The notes under the pieces were generated by a model that was not told the origin of the DNA, ran no database searches, and was given only the letters and a program-made list of their open reading frames with translations. From Periconia sp. R9002 (Eukaryota; Ascomycota; Dothideomycetes; Pleosporales; Periconiaceae), in NCBI GenBank assembly GCA_023627715.1, contig JAMAHW010000012.1:434001-498000 (forward strand): 64,000 nt of DNA, written 5' to 3'. Shown piece after piece: positions 1 through 12,272 of the stretch. The translations under genes and the position numbers were made by a program. Position 1 is the first letter of the stretch; the number at the start of each line of letters is the position of its first letter.

Positions 1-1824
1 CTACTCCAATTTGAGTGACTATTGGGATGATCTCCAGAGGGACGCCATTTCCTACGCGGAGAGTAACACGCGTAAGGGGAAATCTATTTAATGCTCGCTC
101 AAACTGTGAATCGGGAGTCACTGGTGCTACGAATCTGTCCTGGGCTCAATGTATATATATAACCTCAAGCTCCTTGTGGCCTGCCGCATCTGAAAATCTG
201 CCATGTTTGTTCCACGCGCACATTCTGGTTCATTGCTCACACATAGCTGATCGCCTTTCTAACGATTCCTTCTCAGTCAAAGTTGTGGTGCTTCCTTATT
301 CTGTCTCCCTGTGCTCGATATGTTCTTAATTTGCTAAGGTCCCCATGGTAGTTTGCTCAGCCTTTCGCACTCTCTGCATATACTCCTCATTGGACGCCAC
401 CGTCTTTCCTTCGGACCGATAGACCCTACCACTGAATATGTACATTAAATTTGCCCCTCGCGTGGCGTACCAATGCGTGTTGTAGCCTGTCCTAACCTAT
501 CCCCTATCGTGGTTCGCCACTCAACACTGTTATTTTGTTCAGTTCGGCTCGCTTTTCGGACGGTACGGTACGGTACGGACCGGGCCGTGTGGGTTTAGAT
601 GGAGCTGGGACAGAATAAGGGCAAGCGAGAAGCGACAGAATGACTATCTTGATATTTCAAGACGACGAGCTAGCTGATTCGCGGAGCGGGAAGGGAAGGC
701 GAGGTAAATAAGAGGTACGGTGGATTTGCGATATTCCGCGCAGTAGGTGTGACGCCTTCTGCAGAGGATTCTACCAAGCTCAATTACTGGCTAGATGTGC
801 GCTTTCCTGAATTCCCAATATGTCTATGTAGATCAATTCAGGCTTACCATACCTTCTCTTCCACAGCCTGTTGTTCCTTCTCTGTAATGTGACTGCTATT
901 TCCCACTCCCGATTAACATTTGATTACCGCGGGGTGGTGGCGTTCGGGCCGAGCCGTGCGGGTGAATGGAGCTATGTTCCCAATATATGTAAGATCTGAC
1001 AATAAGGATTGAATAGCGGTCTCGTTGGAGTGGCTTTTGTGGATCGGCTGGGTAGCTTGTGAGGGTTGGGGAAAAGCACGATGGAGAGGAGACGCACAAG
1101 CTGACTTCCAATCCGCCGAAGGAGTGCGGGAGTTTGCGCGAAACGCAAAAGCAGGTATATGTCGGTTCAAGGGTCATAGATTGTGTAAGGTTTCTTTGCG
1201 GTCAGTGATGTCTGGGGTGTAGTGGGTTGGTGGGGCTTACCAAGCTCGGGCAGCGCAAGAGGAAAGTGGCCATGGCGGATGAGGGCGAGGCAGCAAATAT
1301 TCAATGGTGATTGTAGGAAAGAGATAGTAGTCTTGACTGCAAAAGCCGGTTCATGGGGACGCGGGGCGGCTGTCGGAGGTGGTAAAGGCTACGGTTGGTG
1401 TAAGTGTTTGTGCCAGTGACTCTGCTCGAGGCCCCAAACGTCTGCATCTCCGCCGGTCAACTTGAAAAGCACACATTTCGCAAGAAGACCACACCCAACG
1501 AGAGAATGACTGGAATAGTAGGGCTGCAAAAGGAAGAAGTGAAGAAGGGCATTGTAACCTTCTTAACAGTACGTCTGCAAACTATGCAAAGGCTACGCAC
1601 AAGCACGACAACGTAGAGCTAAAGCATGCTCATAGCAAGCCATCCCATTGGCCTGCGGCTTTTACAAAAAAGCTGCCCGCATAGTCGCCCTCCCTCCCCT
1701 CGTGTAGTCTCTTGGCCAGTGCAGTGACGTCAAATTACCAGTGCGAGCGGCTGCCTCTCGTGCAACAACGAAATCACCTCACCCCCTTCTGTTAGACTAT
1801 CCAATATCTGGTGATTTTGAGGTC
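1..1824. other. Intergenic, no supported gene
   Basis: Only short chance open frames are seen. A small run of the GGTAC pentamer lies at about 561-578. Nothing else is recognised. Confidence 0.5.
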
Positions 1825-1995
1825 TATATATACTGGATTATTTGCAACGATTCCCGGCCATAGGAGTGCTGCATAGGTTGTGGCGACTGAGGATTGCACC
1901 TCCTATGGCCGCGTGGTAACGTTCGCTAACTTATAATTTACAGGTTCAAAGTTCGAAACGTATACGCCGCAATGAGTTATTTTTTGCAATTTTTT
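1825..1995 (+). repeat. Hairpin-tRNA-like element, copy A
   Basis: TATATATA at 1825-1832 is followed by a CTGGATTATTTGCAA-type spacer, then an 11-bp perfect inverted repeat GGCCATAGGAG (1856-1866) / CTCCTATGGCC (1900-1910). An A-box-like TGGCCGCGTGG (1906-1916), a B-box-like GTTCGAAAC (1951-1959) and two T6 runs (1980-1985, 1990-1995) follow. The order fits a polymerase III unit or tRNA-derived SINE. Copies C and F share these arms. Confidence 0.7.
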
Positions 1996-2099
1996 ATGCC
2001 CAAATTTTTTTTGACTAAGTCCACATCTTGGGAAAACTGACTATGAGGTAGTATTGCGAATGACGCTGGGTATGTTCACATGTCTGCCCAGGTCCATAT

Positions 2100-2181
2100 T
2101 ACCAGAACATCTTTTGCCATTACGACGCGATGCATTTGTCTACAGTATCAACAAACTGAGGATACCACAGTGACATCCTGG
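2100..2181 (+). repeat. Dispersed repeat pair, member 1
   Basis: About 80 bp match 32231-32311 in the same orientation. Over the best 40 bp (from 2114) 33 positions agree and the seven differences are all transitions, which resembles repeat-induced point mutation. No coding content is recognised. Confidence 0.55.
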
Positions 2182-3823
2182 CTAAGAATTTTCACACAGT
2201 CAAATACATGTTACCTATTTGTCGTTATTCCGTGGCTCATGCTTACTGGGCAACTTTTACACTTTACGCAAGAAAGGAAAAATAGGGGCGGACGCGTAGA
2301 AGTTGACAGCATGCAGATACGAAGGTGCTACAATATACATGCTTTCTTCACCTGACTATTGAATCATGGTATTACTCTTTTCCCGGGATCCGCAAAAACT
2401 TTTTCAAGTCACACAAACCACACAAAGCCCCGAGAAATGTAATTCTGAGAGAGCAAATCGGTACTTGATAACCATACATTGCACCAACACTCCAGAAGGC
2501 TATCAATTATCTAAACTGATCGATCTCAGCATGAAATACGTGACCTATGCAAATTCCCAATACCTGGATAAGTGTACCCGGGTGCCTAACATGTAGCAAC
2601 GCCGTGCTGAGCGCAGGTGTCAATTATAGCTGTCGATACAAACAATGGTAGATGTTTGTAGGAACTACGTTACTCGCGAGTTACTAGTGTGCGGTGCATA
2701 CACATCAATTTTCTATTAATCCCGATGCCTGAACAGCCACGATGAATTGCTAGTGTACAGGAGGAAACGCAAGGAAAGAACATTAACATAAACCATTGAG
2801 AATGCTCCCCATATGCCGACCGCTCGCATTATATGAGAAAGGGCGGGCATCGTTGCCTGACTATGTGAGTGTCTAGGCGTATTAGCCAATGCCTAAAATG
2901 CGGTACCAACACCAACCAGACAATCTTCACCAACCTCACAGGTTGCTCATCAAGCTTTCCGATGTCGACTGCTCCAGATTTCCTAAAGGAGTTGAGTAGG
3001 TCAGTATACTTATCATTCTTCGTGACGGGGTAACGCACTCCACAAACCTCTTCATGTATGGCACAGATCCTAACGAGAACATGCTCTCCGACTTTCTAGT
3101 CATTTGCAACTTCATCTTTAAGCACGTTGATACTGGTGCCTTCCTCATCCATTGCGTCCACCGCATTTGAAGACCTGTCATAGCTCCGACTCGTACATTA
3201 TGGAGTTCCAAAGAATGGATGTCGACACCGCTTTGGACGTCTCAAAGGAAAAGAAGAAGATAGGGTCGATGAAAACTTGATGGAGCAGTTGAAAGTTTGG
3301 AAATCGGTTAGTGGTAGCATTTGGGAATTTTCGGGTATTTCTGAGGAAGAGGTGTCATACAACTGGGCTGACAAGCGACGGGTCACTCAGCATCCGAGAC
3401 TTGTAATTGATGATCCAGCGGGTACCAACGCATAGCCTCAATTAGAATATCTGAATTTCATCCCGGCCGCAAATTGATAGCCTGTAGTGGGGACATCGCG
3501 AGCATCAGATCGCCAGTGTGTGTAAATCAGGAACAATTTGGAAAGAGTTCCCTCCAGAGTGGCACGTCACGGCCATGGTGCAGGAAGTGCTACAGTTGGA
3601 GTCTGAGTAACAGACTCCATTTGTACCCCACTTACATGTGATAAGTGAAGCGGGGAAGTAGTTTTGCATTTGAATCGTCAAAGCCATCGAGCATGGTCTT
3701 CTGTTTCGGGTTTAGTGTTGTGGCTTTAGCGTTCACACTTACTTGCCAAATTGTCACCCTTCCACCAACACGCCCTCTCCAACTCCCACCCGCCGCATCC
3801 CCATCATACTTAACCGAGTCATC
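2182..3823. other. Intergenic with possible coding relics
   Basis: Around 2830-3180 the minus strand reads VGEHVLVRICAIHEEVCGVR followed by YPVTKNDKYTDLLNSFRKSG, preceded by a stop after KDEVAND. Around 3200-3440 the plus strand reads ENLMEQLKVWKSVSGSIWEF. Both look protein-like but broken. They may be remnants of one or two decayed genes; no family is assigned. Confidence 0.3.
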
Positions 3824-4849
3824 ATGGTCCAGCTCTCAATCGACCCCGACTTTCTATTATACGAGTGGCAGCTACTCTACAGTAACACCGCGCCGACCCA
3901 GCCGAACCAGGTCCCCGCGGCCGACACAACAGCAAGTAATTACCCCGCCAACCACATTCTATTTGCAGAAACTATGTCAAATAAAAGATGCTAAGTTCCC
4001 GCAGGCACAGCTGAAACGGAGGATGATTTGATCCGGCAAGTAGCACGCTCTGTCTCGCGTGGGGAATGGTGGGCATGGTGGGAAGGCTCTGAAGGAGATG
4101 AGGGGTGGGCAGGATCCCGAGAGTATGAAGATTGGGAACAGCCTCTGCCGGAGATAATGCACTTTCGGATCAACGCCGATACAATGGTCAAAATCGGATC
4201 AGACGTCAGTTTGAAGGAAGCCACGACACTAGAGTACATTCGCCAGAACACCACGATTCCGGTTCCTCGAGTACACAAAGCATGGGATGATCCTGACACT
4301 GGAATCCCCCTCATCGCCATGGATTACATCCGCGGTGACCGCCTCGCCGATATCTGGGAATCTCTCAACAATGACCAAAAGAATGGTTTTATCGAGCAGC
4401 TGCGTGATATAGTAACTCAACTTTGCAGCATTAAGGGAAGGTTGATCGGATCAGTTGATGGAGCGGCATGTGAAGATTCCATCTTGTTCTTTAACTGCCT
4501 TGGCTGCTACGGGCCATACAACGATGAAGCTGCGTTCAACGATGGGCTGGTTCGTTACCTTCGAAGCAAGTGCGATTTTAGCGATCTCACCTTCTCTCGA
4601 ATTAGATCCTTGAAAGACCATGAGATTGTGATGACCCATGGCAACTTACGTCTGTGCAATATCATGGTTAGGGATTCCAGAATCGTTGGGATTTTGGACT
4701 GGTCTTGCTCGGGGTTCTACCCTGAGTATTGGGAGTATTGCAAAGCAGTGAAGGATGTGAAGGATATCATGGAATCTAGATATGCATCGGAACACGACAT
4801 ACTGGTCAAAACCTATATTCTCCACTGGTATCCTGAGTTACAGTTCTAG
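3824..4849 (+). CDS. APH-family (aminoglycoside phosphotransferase-like) protein with altered catalytic loop
   Basis: Two exons, 3824-3935 and 4005-4849, give 318 aa. The intron 3936-4004 starts GTAAT, ends GCAG and restores phase (A+GC = Ser38). The body matches the fungal phosphotransferase/APH kinase-like fold: VKIGSDVSLKEATTLEYIR in the N-lobe, the IPVPRV segment, and the loop THGNLRLCNIMV near residues 248-259, followed by ILDWS. Active family members carry H-G-D in that loop; here residue 251 is Asn (codon AAC), and the usual acidic residue after the second D-W is Ser. These differences suggest weak or absent phosphotransfer, or a pseudokinase role. The substrate is unknown, as for most fungal members. 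The start at 3824 gives a short N-terminus; an in-frame ATG at 3743 is the alternative. Confidence 0.82.
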
Positions 4850-6024
4850 TAATCTTTCATGGTGGGCAGCAGGTTCCCTTCAATTTTGCTTGGGGTTTCC
4901 CTGTTTTGCTGTTACTATTTGGCATTTGATGGGGAAAATAACCCTGCGCCTACTCATTTCTCAGCTTTACTTCATTTCATAATATAATCTTTTCACTCTG
5001 ATTCTTCGTGTCGGGTCCTCCTACCTCGACTGGTTGTCAATGTATGCTTATTGACTGGGTAACATGTAGAGCACTACTTCTACGGTTACAGTTCCACAAT
5101 GTTACCCACATATGATATATGCTACTATTTGTAAACAGCAGATTGCCAGATCTAACAAAACTTATAGCAGGTGATGATCCAGAAAAGCGCCATTCGACAA
5201 AGAAAAATTATGGGCCGTATATCTTACATTGGCTGACTCCGCTCCACTCTCTTTCTGAGTTTCTGGTTTACAAATTGATTACATGATCCCACTCTATCGA
5301 GCTTCATTGTGTCGATCAAAAAAAGCGACTGGGCCCAGTCTATTGATTGGTCTAATATTTAGCTATTTGTACAGACACATTGCAATGGCTGAACGCCAGC
5401 GTGAAATTCATTTGAACTTACGAATATGTTTACTTTAGCGCTTATAAGGCGAATAATGGAGCCATACCTGCTGCGGACCTCCACCGTTGGCAAAATATGA
5501 TAATATCTTTAGTGTTGGCGTGAGCGTAAATGAATAAACCATCTCAGCTCCGCGAATTGCCTATATCTCCTATTTGTATCAGCGCATACATACAGGGATC
5601 TATTCTGAACTTCCTACTTTAGGGTGGTCTTACGAGAAGGATTTCTGATTGTTGTACTGTTTTAAACAAGTGGTATGCCAAGTCTAGAATGAACGATCCA
5701 AATCTTCATAGCTACAACGAACCCCAAAATTTACACGTTACGAGCCTGGACCAGTTGCATCGTGATTTACAATTCACGGATATATACCCTTTTCACGTCC
5801 GGAGACCTTTTGTGTCTTCGCTTGTGCTTGGCTAATCTCACCTCCGGACACTTGACAACTTTTATCTCCGGTTCGGGTAAGGCGTAATTCTCCGTAGGAA
5901 CATGCTTGGGTAACGCGTAATAACGTTCAAAGCCGGCCACTGCCAAGGTCCAAAATAAGTTTGATCGAATTTGAGGTGTTCGTGAATCATTGCAGGATAC
6001 TTAGTCTGATCAGCCAGCGTTGAG
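4850..6024. other. AT-rich intergenic region
   Basis: This is the 3' flank of the APH-like gene and the upstream region of the GMC oxidoreductase. No coding or repeat feature is recognised. Confidence 0.5.
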
Positions 6025-6030
6025 TATAAG
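6025..6030 (+). promoter_or_regulatory. Candidate TATA element of the GMC oxidoreductase gene
   Basis: TATAAG lies 122 bp upstream of the 6152 start codon, followed by a pyrimidine-rich leader. Position and composition suit a fungal core promoter. This is motif evidence only. Confidence 0.35.
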
Positions 6031-6151
6031 AGAGGCATGGATTATGAAAATCAAATGAACCAAAGTGCTCTCTCCTCCTTGAGTACATTGAATACAGTCA
6101 GTCTTTCCAGACTTCTATCAAGTACCAAAGGCCAGTTGTGCTCTTCGAATC

Positions 6152-8250
6152 ATGCTGTCACTCTTGTTGGGCGCTGCTTCCTTATTGTTTTCTGATGCAT
6201 TGGTACAGAGCAATGAATACGAGTACGTCGTCATTGGCTCCGGTGCAGGTGGAGGACCACTCGCCGCGAATCTTGCTCGCGCCGGTCATTCAGTTTTTTT
6301 AATTGAAGCTGGAGAAAACCGTGTTGATGATTTGCTACAAAAAGTTCCTGCGCTGTAAGTATGATATTGGTCACGTGCCTGTGTTGGCTCGTGCTAATGC
6401 GCTGCTGCAGTGCCAATGCTGGCTCCGAGGACCCCGTACGTATATCCGAATCTTGAATAGAACACCAACATTGTCATGCTGACTTCCCTCGCTCTATCCA
6501 GAACGGAGTATGGTCTTTCTTCGTGAGCCACTATGAAAACACCACTCAGGCTTACCGCGACCCCAAATACACCTGGTTGACCCCAGACCAAGATTACCAC
6601 ATTGGTCCTAACCCCCCCGATGGTTCTGAGCCCTTAGGCATATTATACCCTCGCGGAGCAAGCTTAGGCGGATCCAGCCTGGTGAATGCCATGAATTTCG
6701 CTCTTCCACCTGATAGGGACTGGGACGCGATTGCAGACTTAACTGGGGACGACACATGGCGAGCATCTTCCATGCGCAGATATTTTGAGAGCTTGGAGCA
6801 CGCAGACTATGTCGTTCGTAATGCTTCCGGGAGCGAAGGCCACGGGTTTGACGGATATATCCACGTATGCCCTCATCTTTCTCCATAAAATGAAAAGCCA
6901 CTGATTGATATACAGTCAAACCGCAATCAGGTTGAGTTACTTAGGGAGCAACCTGGCTTTCTTGAATATCTCCGTCACCTATTCAACGACGTAGGCCACT
7001 TTCCCAATAGCACGGATGAGATCCTCAACTTGTTGCAAAGGGACATGAACCGCCTCAATAGCAGTCGCTACGAGGCCAACGATCTCTACAATTTACCACT
7101 TCATTACGATGCGAAGCGCAGAAGGAGTAGCAGTGGATCGTACCTTATGGACACTGTCAATCAATACAACGCGGATGGCACTTCCCGTTACCCGTTGACC
7201 ATCAGTACCAGTTCTCTCGCGTCTCGTGTCCTCTTTGACACGAATGGTAGTACGCCACGTGCAATCGGCGTGGAATACCTTCGCGGCCATGCGCTTTACG
7301 GTGCTGACCCACGCAATAAGGGGTACCAAAGGGGGGAAACTTTGAACGTAACTGCGACACAGGAAGTCATCGTCGCAGGTGGAGCGTTCAATACGCCTCA
7401 AATTTTGAAACTCAGTGGCGTTGGCCCTGCGAATGAGCTGACACAGCACGGCATTCCCGTAGTGGTCGATCTTCCGGCCGTTGGTACGAATCTGCAAGAC
7501 AACTACGAGGGTGGCGTCCACGTTACAGCAGCACGACCTTTTGACACGCCGTTTGCGAACTGCACGAACAGCCCTGGCGATCCCTGCTTGCGCGAGTGGG
7601 ACGAACACGGTACCGGCGCATACGGAATTGGTGCTGCACCCGTCTCCATCCTATACCGATCAAGCGTGGCGGAAACCCCCGATGCAGACTTGTTCTTCTT
7701 CGGTGCGGCTGGAGCCCTTTTCGAAGGCTACTTCCCGGGATACGCCTACAACGCCACTCCCCCAGAAACCTTGTTTTGGTCAATGGTGAAGATGCAATCT
7801 CGCAACCGCGCGGGAACCGTCAAACTTCGAAGCGCTGACCCAACAGACCCTCCGGAAATCAACTTCAACTTCTTCGCCAAGGGTGGTGAGAAAGATCTAC
7901 AATCGCTCCGTGAAGGCGCACACTATGCGCTGAACGCACTTGGTAGAATTGGTGCGCCGTATGGCCCGTACAAGGTCATTGCGCCCGCACCAGACGTGGA
8001 CATGGGTCAAGCTTTCATGGACGAGGCATTCAGCCACCATGCGTCATGCACTTGCCCAATTGGGGTGAACAAGTCGATATCTTGCGTTGATTCTCAATTC
8101 AGGGTTCACGGCGTTGATGGATTGAGAGTCGTGGATGCTTCGGTTTTCCCCAATGTGCCTGGAGCTTTCCCTGTTCTACCAACCTTCATGGTGAGCGCGA
8201 AGGCTTCGGCTGTTATACTTGAGGGCCTGGCTTCCAACACGACTTACTAA
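6152..8250 (+). CDS. Secreted GMC-family FAD oxidoreductase (glucose-methanol-choline / aryl-alcohol-oxidase-like)
   Basis: Four exons, 6152-6354, 6411-6435, 6502-6864 and 6916-8250, give 641 aa; phases agree at every junction. Exon 2 is only 25 nt. A signal peptide (MLSLLLGAASLLFSDALVQS) precedes the FAD Rossmann motif GSGAGGGPLAANLARAG (about residues 29-45). GMC signature 1 is seen as PRGASLGGSSLVNAM in exon 3, and signature 2 as GAFNTPQILKLSGVGP in exon 4. The C-terminal substrate domain carries the His pair of SHHASCTCPIG (about 571-572). The second catalytic position, His or Asn in aryl-alcohol oxidase, aligns by eye with Phe615 in VPGAFPVLPTFM. Several N-x-S/T sites fit secretion. Family members oxidise alcohols or sugars and pass electrons to O2 or quinones; this substrate is not readable. 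Length suits the family. Confidence 0.92.
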
Positions 8251-9786
8251 ACAGCCTTCGCGGATTGAACATGCAGGGATTGAGTATAACGACAAGTCCA
8301 TAGAAGTAGATTTGTGGCCATCATATTGTAGATCGAGTAGTGTTGGAAAACATTCAGCGAAGTCTTTTTACGGTTCTCTTTCTTCCCTTTACTCTAAGCA
8401 CTTCTGATATAATGATTTGATCCACTTTACATAAAGCAATAGAACATCTTTCTAATTTGACCCCCCCTGGTAACACGTAAAGGCTTTGATATACTTCAAT
8501 TTTGCCGTAATTCACCATTTGAACAACCGCACACCAGTTATGAACTATTATATCGTTCCTGTCTTCCTAACACATGCCATCCGTGTCACGAAACCCGTAC
8601 GCTATCCCCAAAAAGCAAGTATGTGGAAATGAAGGTTTATGCAAAACCCTGTATATAACTCTCCGCAGGACCACAACAAGCTGATATAGCAAGAAATGTG
8701 TCCCTCGCTGAACCGATTGCCAAACTTAGAGAGCATGTGGTTACATGTCTGTGTGCCCGTCCTGGCCGAGGACGCTATCAAGTGTTTTCCCTTACCTGTG
8801 TCGATACCCGGGGTAGCAATACTCTGTGAGGATCGAATTCAATTTCAATTCGATTTCATGCCGTTACATGTAGTCACACGACCCTTCCAGTTTTTCTCCC
8901 AGTTTCAAAGCCCAGCTATTCACCTAATCTTTCCTATATGCAGTCAACCTCAAGACATTCAAATATGTATTGCTGCTCCTGGTTATTGCTTTTCATTGGA
9001 GCGACGAGGCGTTCGTGTATAGGTTAACGCTGCCTGTCTGTGGAGTTTGTGTGGTTACCTCGAGAGTGGAAGCGTGATAGGAAGTAAGACACGGTAGTGG
9101 CGGGCAAAAGGATAGAGCGAATAGATAGGTCCGATGTCGGAGGTGAGGAGTCTTTGTGGCGTGTTCTACAATTTGATGCTAAGTATCTGTTAGCATTCCA
9201 GCACTTGTTGTTTGCCTTCGTGTTTGCCTGTGTTTCCTATTTGCGGCCTTTTATCTTCCCGTTATTCCCCCGTATCAAGATATTTTCAGTAAGCAGGTAC
9301 TGCAGGGAAGAATGGCAGCTGTTCCCCACCAAGGGAGCTTTGTAGAGGGAGGTGACTTTGTCGGGGATGCCGTCGCGAGAATGACCCTGCGGAGAATGTC
9401 TTGGAGTAAACACTTGGGGGAAGTGAGGCTTACTAAATCAGACGAGGTAAGACTTTGTAGATTGTCAAAGCAGTAACACAGCCAGATATGTTGTGTAAAG
9501 GATATCATGTACAATCAGTGGTGCAGCGGGTGATTGCTTGCTACCGGCATACTGGAGAGGGAGCATGGCCCAAAGGTACTGTGGCAATGATATGGGAAGA
9601 GTGTCTTGTTTACAAAGGGCGCTTTGACCAAATAGCTGCTCACTGAGCTGGTGCTTTCTTCTTTGGTGCAGTGAGTGACGTGCCTGCGGGTAGCTCCGCC
9701 CTTCTATTGCCTTCTACGGCATGTGATTGCAAGCTCCGCTTAGCTCCTCCCTACACCTTCACTGACTAAATCAAATATTATATCAC
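8251..9786. other. Intergenic, no supported gene
   Basis: It follows the GMC oxidoreductase stop. Open frames at 8696-9022 and 9097-9345 have no protein-like pattern. Confidence 0.45.
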
Positions 9787-9963
9787 TATATATACCGTAT
9801 AAATTAGATCGATTATCGCTTGGTCACGGAATCAACAGACAACTTACGGGTGGCGCCGGGTTGGGAGTTGATTCTTGTGACCAAGCGTTTTTAAACATTC
9901 GCTAATTTCTTCTATAGGTCTCAAGTTCGAATCCCGCAAGTTAGTTATTTTTTGCAATTTTTT
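9787..9963 (+). repeat. Hairpin-tRNA-like element, copy B
   Basis: It has the same plan as copy A: TATATATA near 9787, then an inverted repeat with different arms (9817-9836 / 9867-9887; CGCTTGGTCAC pairs with GTGACCAAGCG). The B-box-like GTTCGAATCC at 9925-9934 is canonical, and two T6 runs follow (9948-9953, 9958-9963). The A-box-like region overlaps the 3' arm. The 3' part (TTATTTTTTGCAATTTTTT) is nearly identical to copy A. Confidence 0.7.
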
Positions 9964-10384
9964 GCGACTGGAATGTCTTATATGTGGAAAGGAAGTGCTG
10001 TAAGGGAGCACGTGTCAGAATTGTAGTGTCAACCTGCATGAGTCGAGCGTGAAACTCATCAGAGGCAGAAGGTTATTCAAAGATTCTGATCCTGGGGAAT
10101 CTTAGATGCCATCGCGCGAGGATCTCAACGTAGCATAGCTCTCATTGTGATCTTTTGCAGAAGTGCCTCACGAAGTCTTTATCAGTATAGGTGCGATAAG
10201 CCCGCCATACTATCGCATCTAAGCATGCGTTGTACGTTCTTACGAACTAAGCAACCGCAGTCGTGCATACATAGCTGCCTTCAAGCAATCAATACAGATA
10301 TGTGCCTGTTGGCTTTATTCTGAATAACAGCGACCTCCCGCACGCTGGGACGAGTTCATATTTTTCATTGATTTTTTTCCCAAA
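9964..10384. other. Intergenic
   Basis: It lies between element B and the end of the minus-strand hypothetical gene. Nothing is recognised. Confidence 0.5.
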
Positions 10385-11243
10385 CTAAAACTCGACAAGT
10401 ATATATGGCGACTCGTAGTAATTTTGAATATCTCCACCATGAATTGTCTCGCTGAAAACATTAAACAGCATCGTGGGTGAGAACTTCAGCCACCCATACC
10501 ACATCGTCGCACCCTCGCCTCGCCTTCCCCTCGCCCTAAGTTCCTTAAGAGCCATCACTGTATATTCTTGATTCAAAAAAATGACCCATGAATCTACCGA
10601 GTTCCATCCAAGATCAGTGGGCTTTGCGTCTTTTGGTGGATTGGGGCCATGAGGTTCAGGTGCACTTTCGATGCTCTCGAGCGATTCATCGTCAATGACA
10701 AGACACCAGTGGTACTTGGGACCCAATTTCACTTGTTCAAGCTCATGCAGCTCCTTTTCGTACTCAGGCGAGAACTGTCCCTCGCGATAGATAATTGGAA
10801 GGGCGTGGTTCTCGCGGAAATGCGTACATACGTCTGCGAGCGACGCGCCAGGGAAATACCCAGCAGGCTCGAGGCGCAACTTTTCAATGAGTTGTTGGTT
10901 GTAGGGCGGAGGTTTGTTGTGGCGGAGAAAGTCGTCGGCATGAGCGCGCAGCTTGCCCAGCGCTGCTTGGAGGGGGGCGTCGTCTGCATGGGATGAATCA
11001 ATGTCTTTTATTGACTTCGTGTATTTAGAACATACCGGTTGTCTCCTGTCCATTGCCTTGGCTGTCGCCACCAGTCGGACGCTTAAAGGTGCCGTAGACA
11101 TAAAAACCCCAGGTAGGATCCGGCCAGTACTCAAAGTCTCTAAGGAACCGCTGACATTGGATCTCGTCGTAATCATCTAAACCCATTCTTCGATCAATCC
11201 TGGAAGTCCACTTAGCTAGCACGTTTTGATTGTGGTATCTCAA
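10385..11243 (-). CDS. Hypothetical fungal protein, two exons
   Basis: Minus-strand exons 11243-11036 and 10983-10385 give 268 aa. The intron starts GTATGT, ends GCAG and keeps phase (G+AC = Asp70). The N-terminus holds a distinctive aromatic block, RFLRDFEYWPDPTWGFYVYG (about residues 32-51), which resembles my recollection of an uncharacterised filamentous-ascomycete family. The C-terminal half is globular, with WVIFLNQEYTVMALKELRARG and a Trp-rich stretch (MWYGWLKFSPTMLFNVF). No signal peptide or transmembrane segment is seen. I cannot assign a function. The reading is supported by the splice-phase match and continuous coding across both exons; a single-exon alternative that starts inside the intron loses the aromatic block. 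Confidence 0.75.
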
Positions 11244-12272
11244 AAAGCGGAGATAGCAAGAGTTTACCGGAGGAAAAGCGCCCCCAAGACACTACCTAGA
11301 TATAATATAAAAGCCGTGTGGCTGCCTATCGCTCGGCTAAATTCAGCTTGATGTCAGCCTTCACAAGAGCTTTGTAATATGTAGGTGGCCCGGCTTGAAT
11401 ATTCGTAAATCAATTCAAGACACTTCACATACGTTTCAAGGCATAGGAAGCTCGTATCCGACAATTTTCTGTCTATCCAAATATCGTGAAGAAGAATATA
11501 GAATCCCCTGATTCACATACCGAGACACGGAGGAACCGCAATGCCGTCGTAGGCTTGGCGGTCAGCCCAAACACCTGCAGACAGTGTCGACTTTCCTTAA
11601 AGTCCCCTAACACAACTCCGGCACCTTGCCAATTCAGCTAAATCAAATACATGAACGGTTAGCTGATACAAATCAGCTACTCTATGTTTTATCCAAAAAA
11701 ATACTGTCGGAAATCTATTTAATTGGCTTAATCTTTGACTCATAATACCAACAAAAGGAGGAATTCCTTTGGTGGCTTTGTGGCCTCGTAGCTAGCTACG
11801 TACCTTTGACAATTTCCGCAACGGCATTACCCTACCCAGGTTCTCATGCGATATTCCCCACACCACATTACTTTTCCCCTTCACATCCATCATTATGTGC
11901 CACAAATGCCTCCCAAGTTCTTATGCGCGAATTTCCGGAGTTCGCTTGTTGAGTCGCAGGAAGTGTCTATACGCAGGTGATTTCCCTTTTCTCCCAAAAT
12001 TGGGGGCACATTAAAGGTATTCATACATACATTGTGAGAGGATATACTAGAGGATATTGATTTTAGCTAGACACCACCCTATTTGTTTATGATTGTTTGC
12101 TAAGCACAGGTGAAGACCAAAAATGACGGCAATTTGGAATGAAGACGTATTTGATTAATTGACATACTAACCAACAATTCGAAGAAACAAAATGAAAAGC
12201 TCGATCGCTATAATACAGAACTCGCTAGATATTACAAAAAAAGATTACCCGTTAGATCGTCGACCACGTCTT
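11244..12272. other. AT-rich intergenic region
   Basis: Upstream of the 10385-11243 gene. Nothing is recognised. Confidence 0.5.

Noticed and set aside
1900..1995. Functional tRNA genes in the six elements
   Set aside because: The promoter boxes fit, but the 5' acceptor strand pairs with the upstream arm and not with the 3' side, and the anticodon stem does not close in the copies checked.
7093..7608. Minus-strand open frame in the GMC oxidoreductase
   Set aside because: Antisense shadow of exon 4, which carries clear family motifs.
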